Assembly (NCBI GenBank): GCA_003133425.1 | Contig: PKXI01000084.1 | Coordinates: 1-7,032, forward strand | DNA length: 7,032 bases | Source of the DNA: Acidobacteriaceae bacterium | Lineage (GTDB): Bacteria > Acidobacteriota > Terriglobia > Terriglobales > Acidobacteriaceae | Reading direction: 5' to 3' | In this document: positions 6,988 to 7,032 of the stretch, in pieces | Layout: each line of letters begins with the position of its first letter | Numbering within the stretch: the stretch's first letter is position 1 | Translations under genes and position numbers: made by a program | Notes under the pieces: model-generated | Database searches by the model: none | The model's input: only the letters and a program-made list of their open reading frames with translations | Told to the model about the DNA's origin: nothing

Positions 6988-7032
6988 CTCGGCTTTTGGT
7001 CCCTGCTCCCCGCAGGACCGGACATCCATTTG
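6988..7032 (-). repeat. Dispersed hairpin repeat, copy 2 (inverted, cut by window end)
   Basis: Read on the minus strand, this segment equals 287-331 at 43 of 45 positions. It keeps the same imperfect hairpin (GGTCCTGC, loop GGGGA, GCAGGGACC). It is cut by the end of the window, so its full length is unknown. It lies 228 bases after the pseudogene, in non-coding DNA, like copy 1. Confidence 0.8.

Overview
The window looks like a chromosomal segment from an acidobacterium, probably of the Terriglobia (Koribacter-like) group. I infer this from three things: a lipoprotein with two Ig-like modules and an OmpA-like domain, a secreted double alpha/beta-barrel-like protein of a type I associate with these bacteria, and a degraded 3' end of the soil-acidobacterial DUF3738/TIGR03435 family. 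No database search was possible, so the assignment rests on family recognition from memory.

Layout. Positions 1-732 hold no convincing gene, but contain one copy of a dispersed hairpin-forming repeat (287-331). From 733 to 3176 there is a complete groES-groEL chaperonin operon on the plus strand: a promoter with a perfect TTGACA -35 box, a degenerate CIRCE operator, groES (936-1247), a 120-base gap, groEL (1368-3035) and a strong terminator (stem 3142-3171). On the minus strand follow a secreted protein of unknown function with two similar lobes (3191-4078) and, upstream of it, a very short gene for a secreted His/Arg-rich peptide (4245-4379). Positions 4413-5026 carry no convincing gene but are rich in inverted and direct repeats. 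A minus-strand OmpA-like lipoprotein gene (5090-6193) has its own stem-loop after the stop codon. The right end carries a frameshifted DUF3738 remnant on the plus strand (about 6538-6760), hairpins, and a second copy of the dispersed repeat (6988-7032) inverted relative to the first.

How it fits together. GroES and GroEL form the cytoplasmic folding chamber and are probably under HrcA/CIRCE heat-shock control. The minus-strand genes encode exported products: a periplasmic or secreted protein, a small basic peptide and a cell-envelope lipoprotein. They share no obvious pathway with the chaperonin. The groEL terminator lies between convergent transcription units and may serve both.

I see no defence system, mobile-element transposase, CRISPR array, tRNA or rRNA, and no clear undescribed multi-gene system. 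The items most worth following up are the 44-residue peptide gene, the inverted dispersed repeat, the structured intergenic segment around 4658-4901, the GroEL insertion with its short tail, and the degenerate CIRCE.
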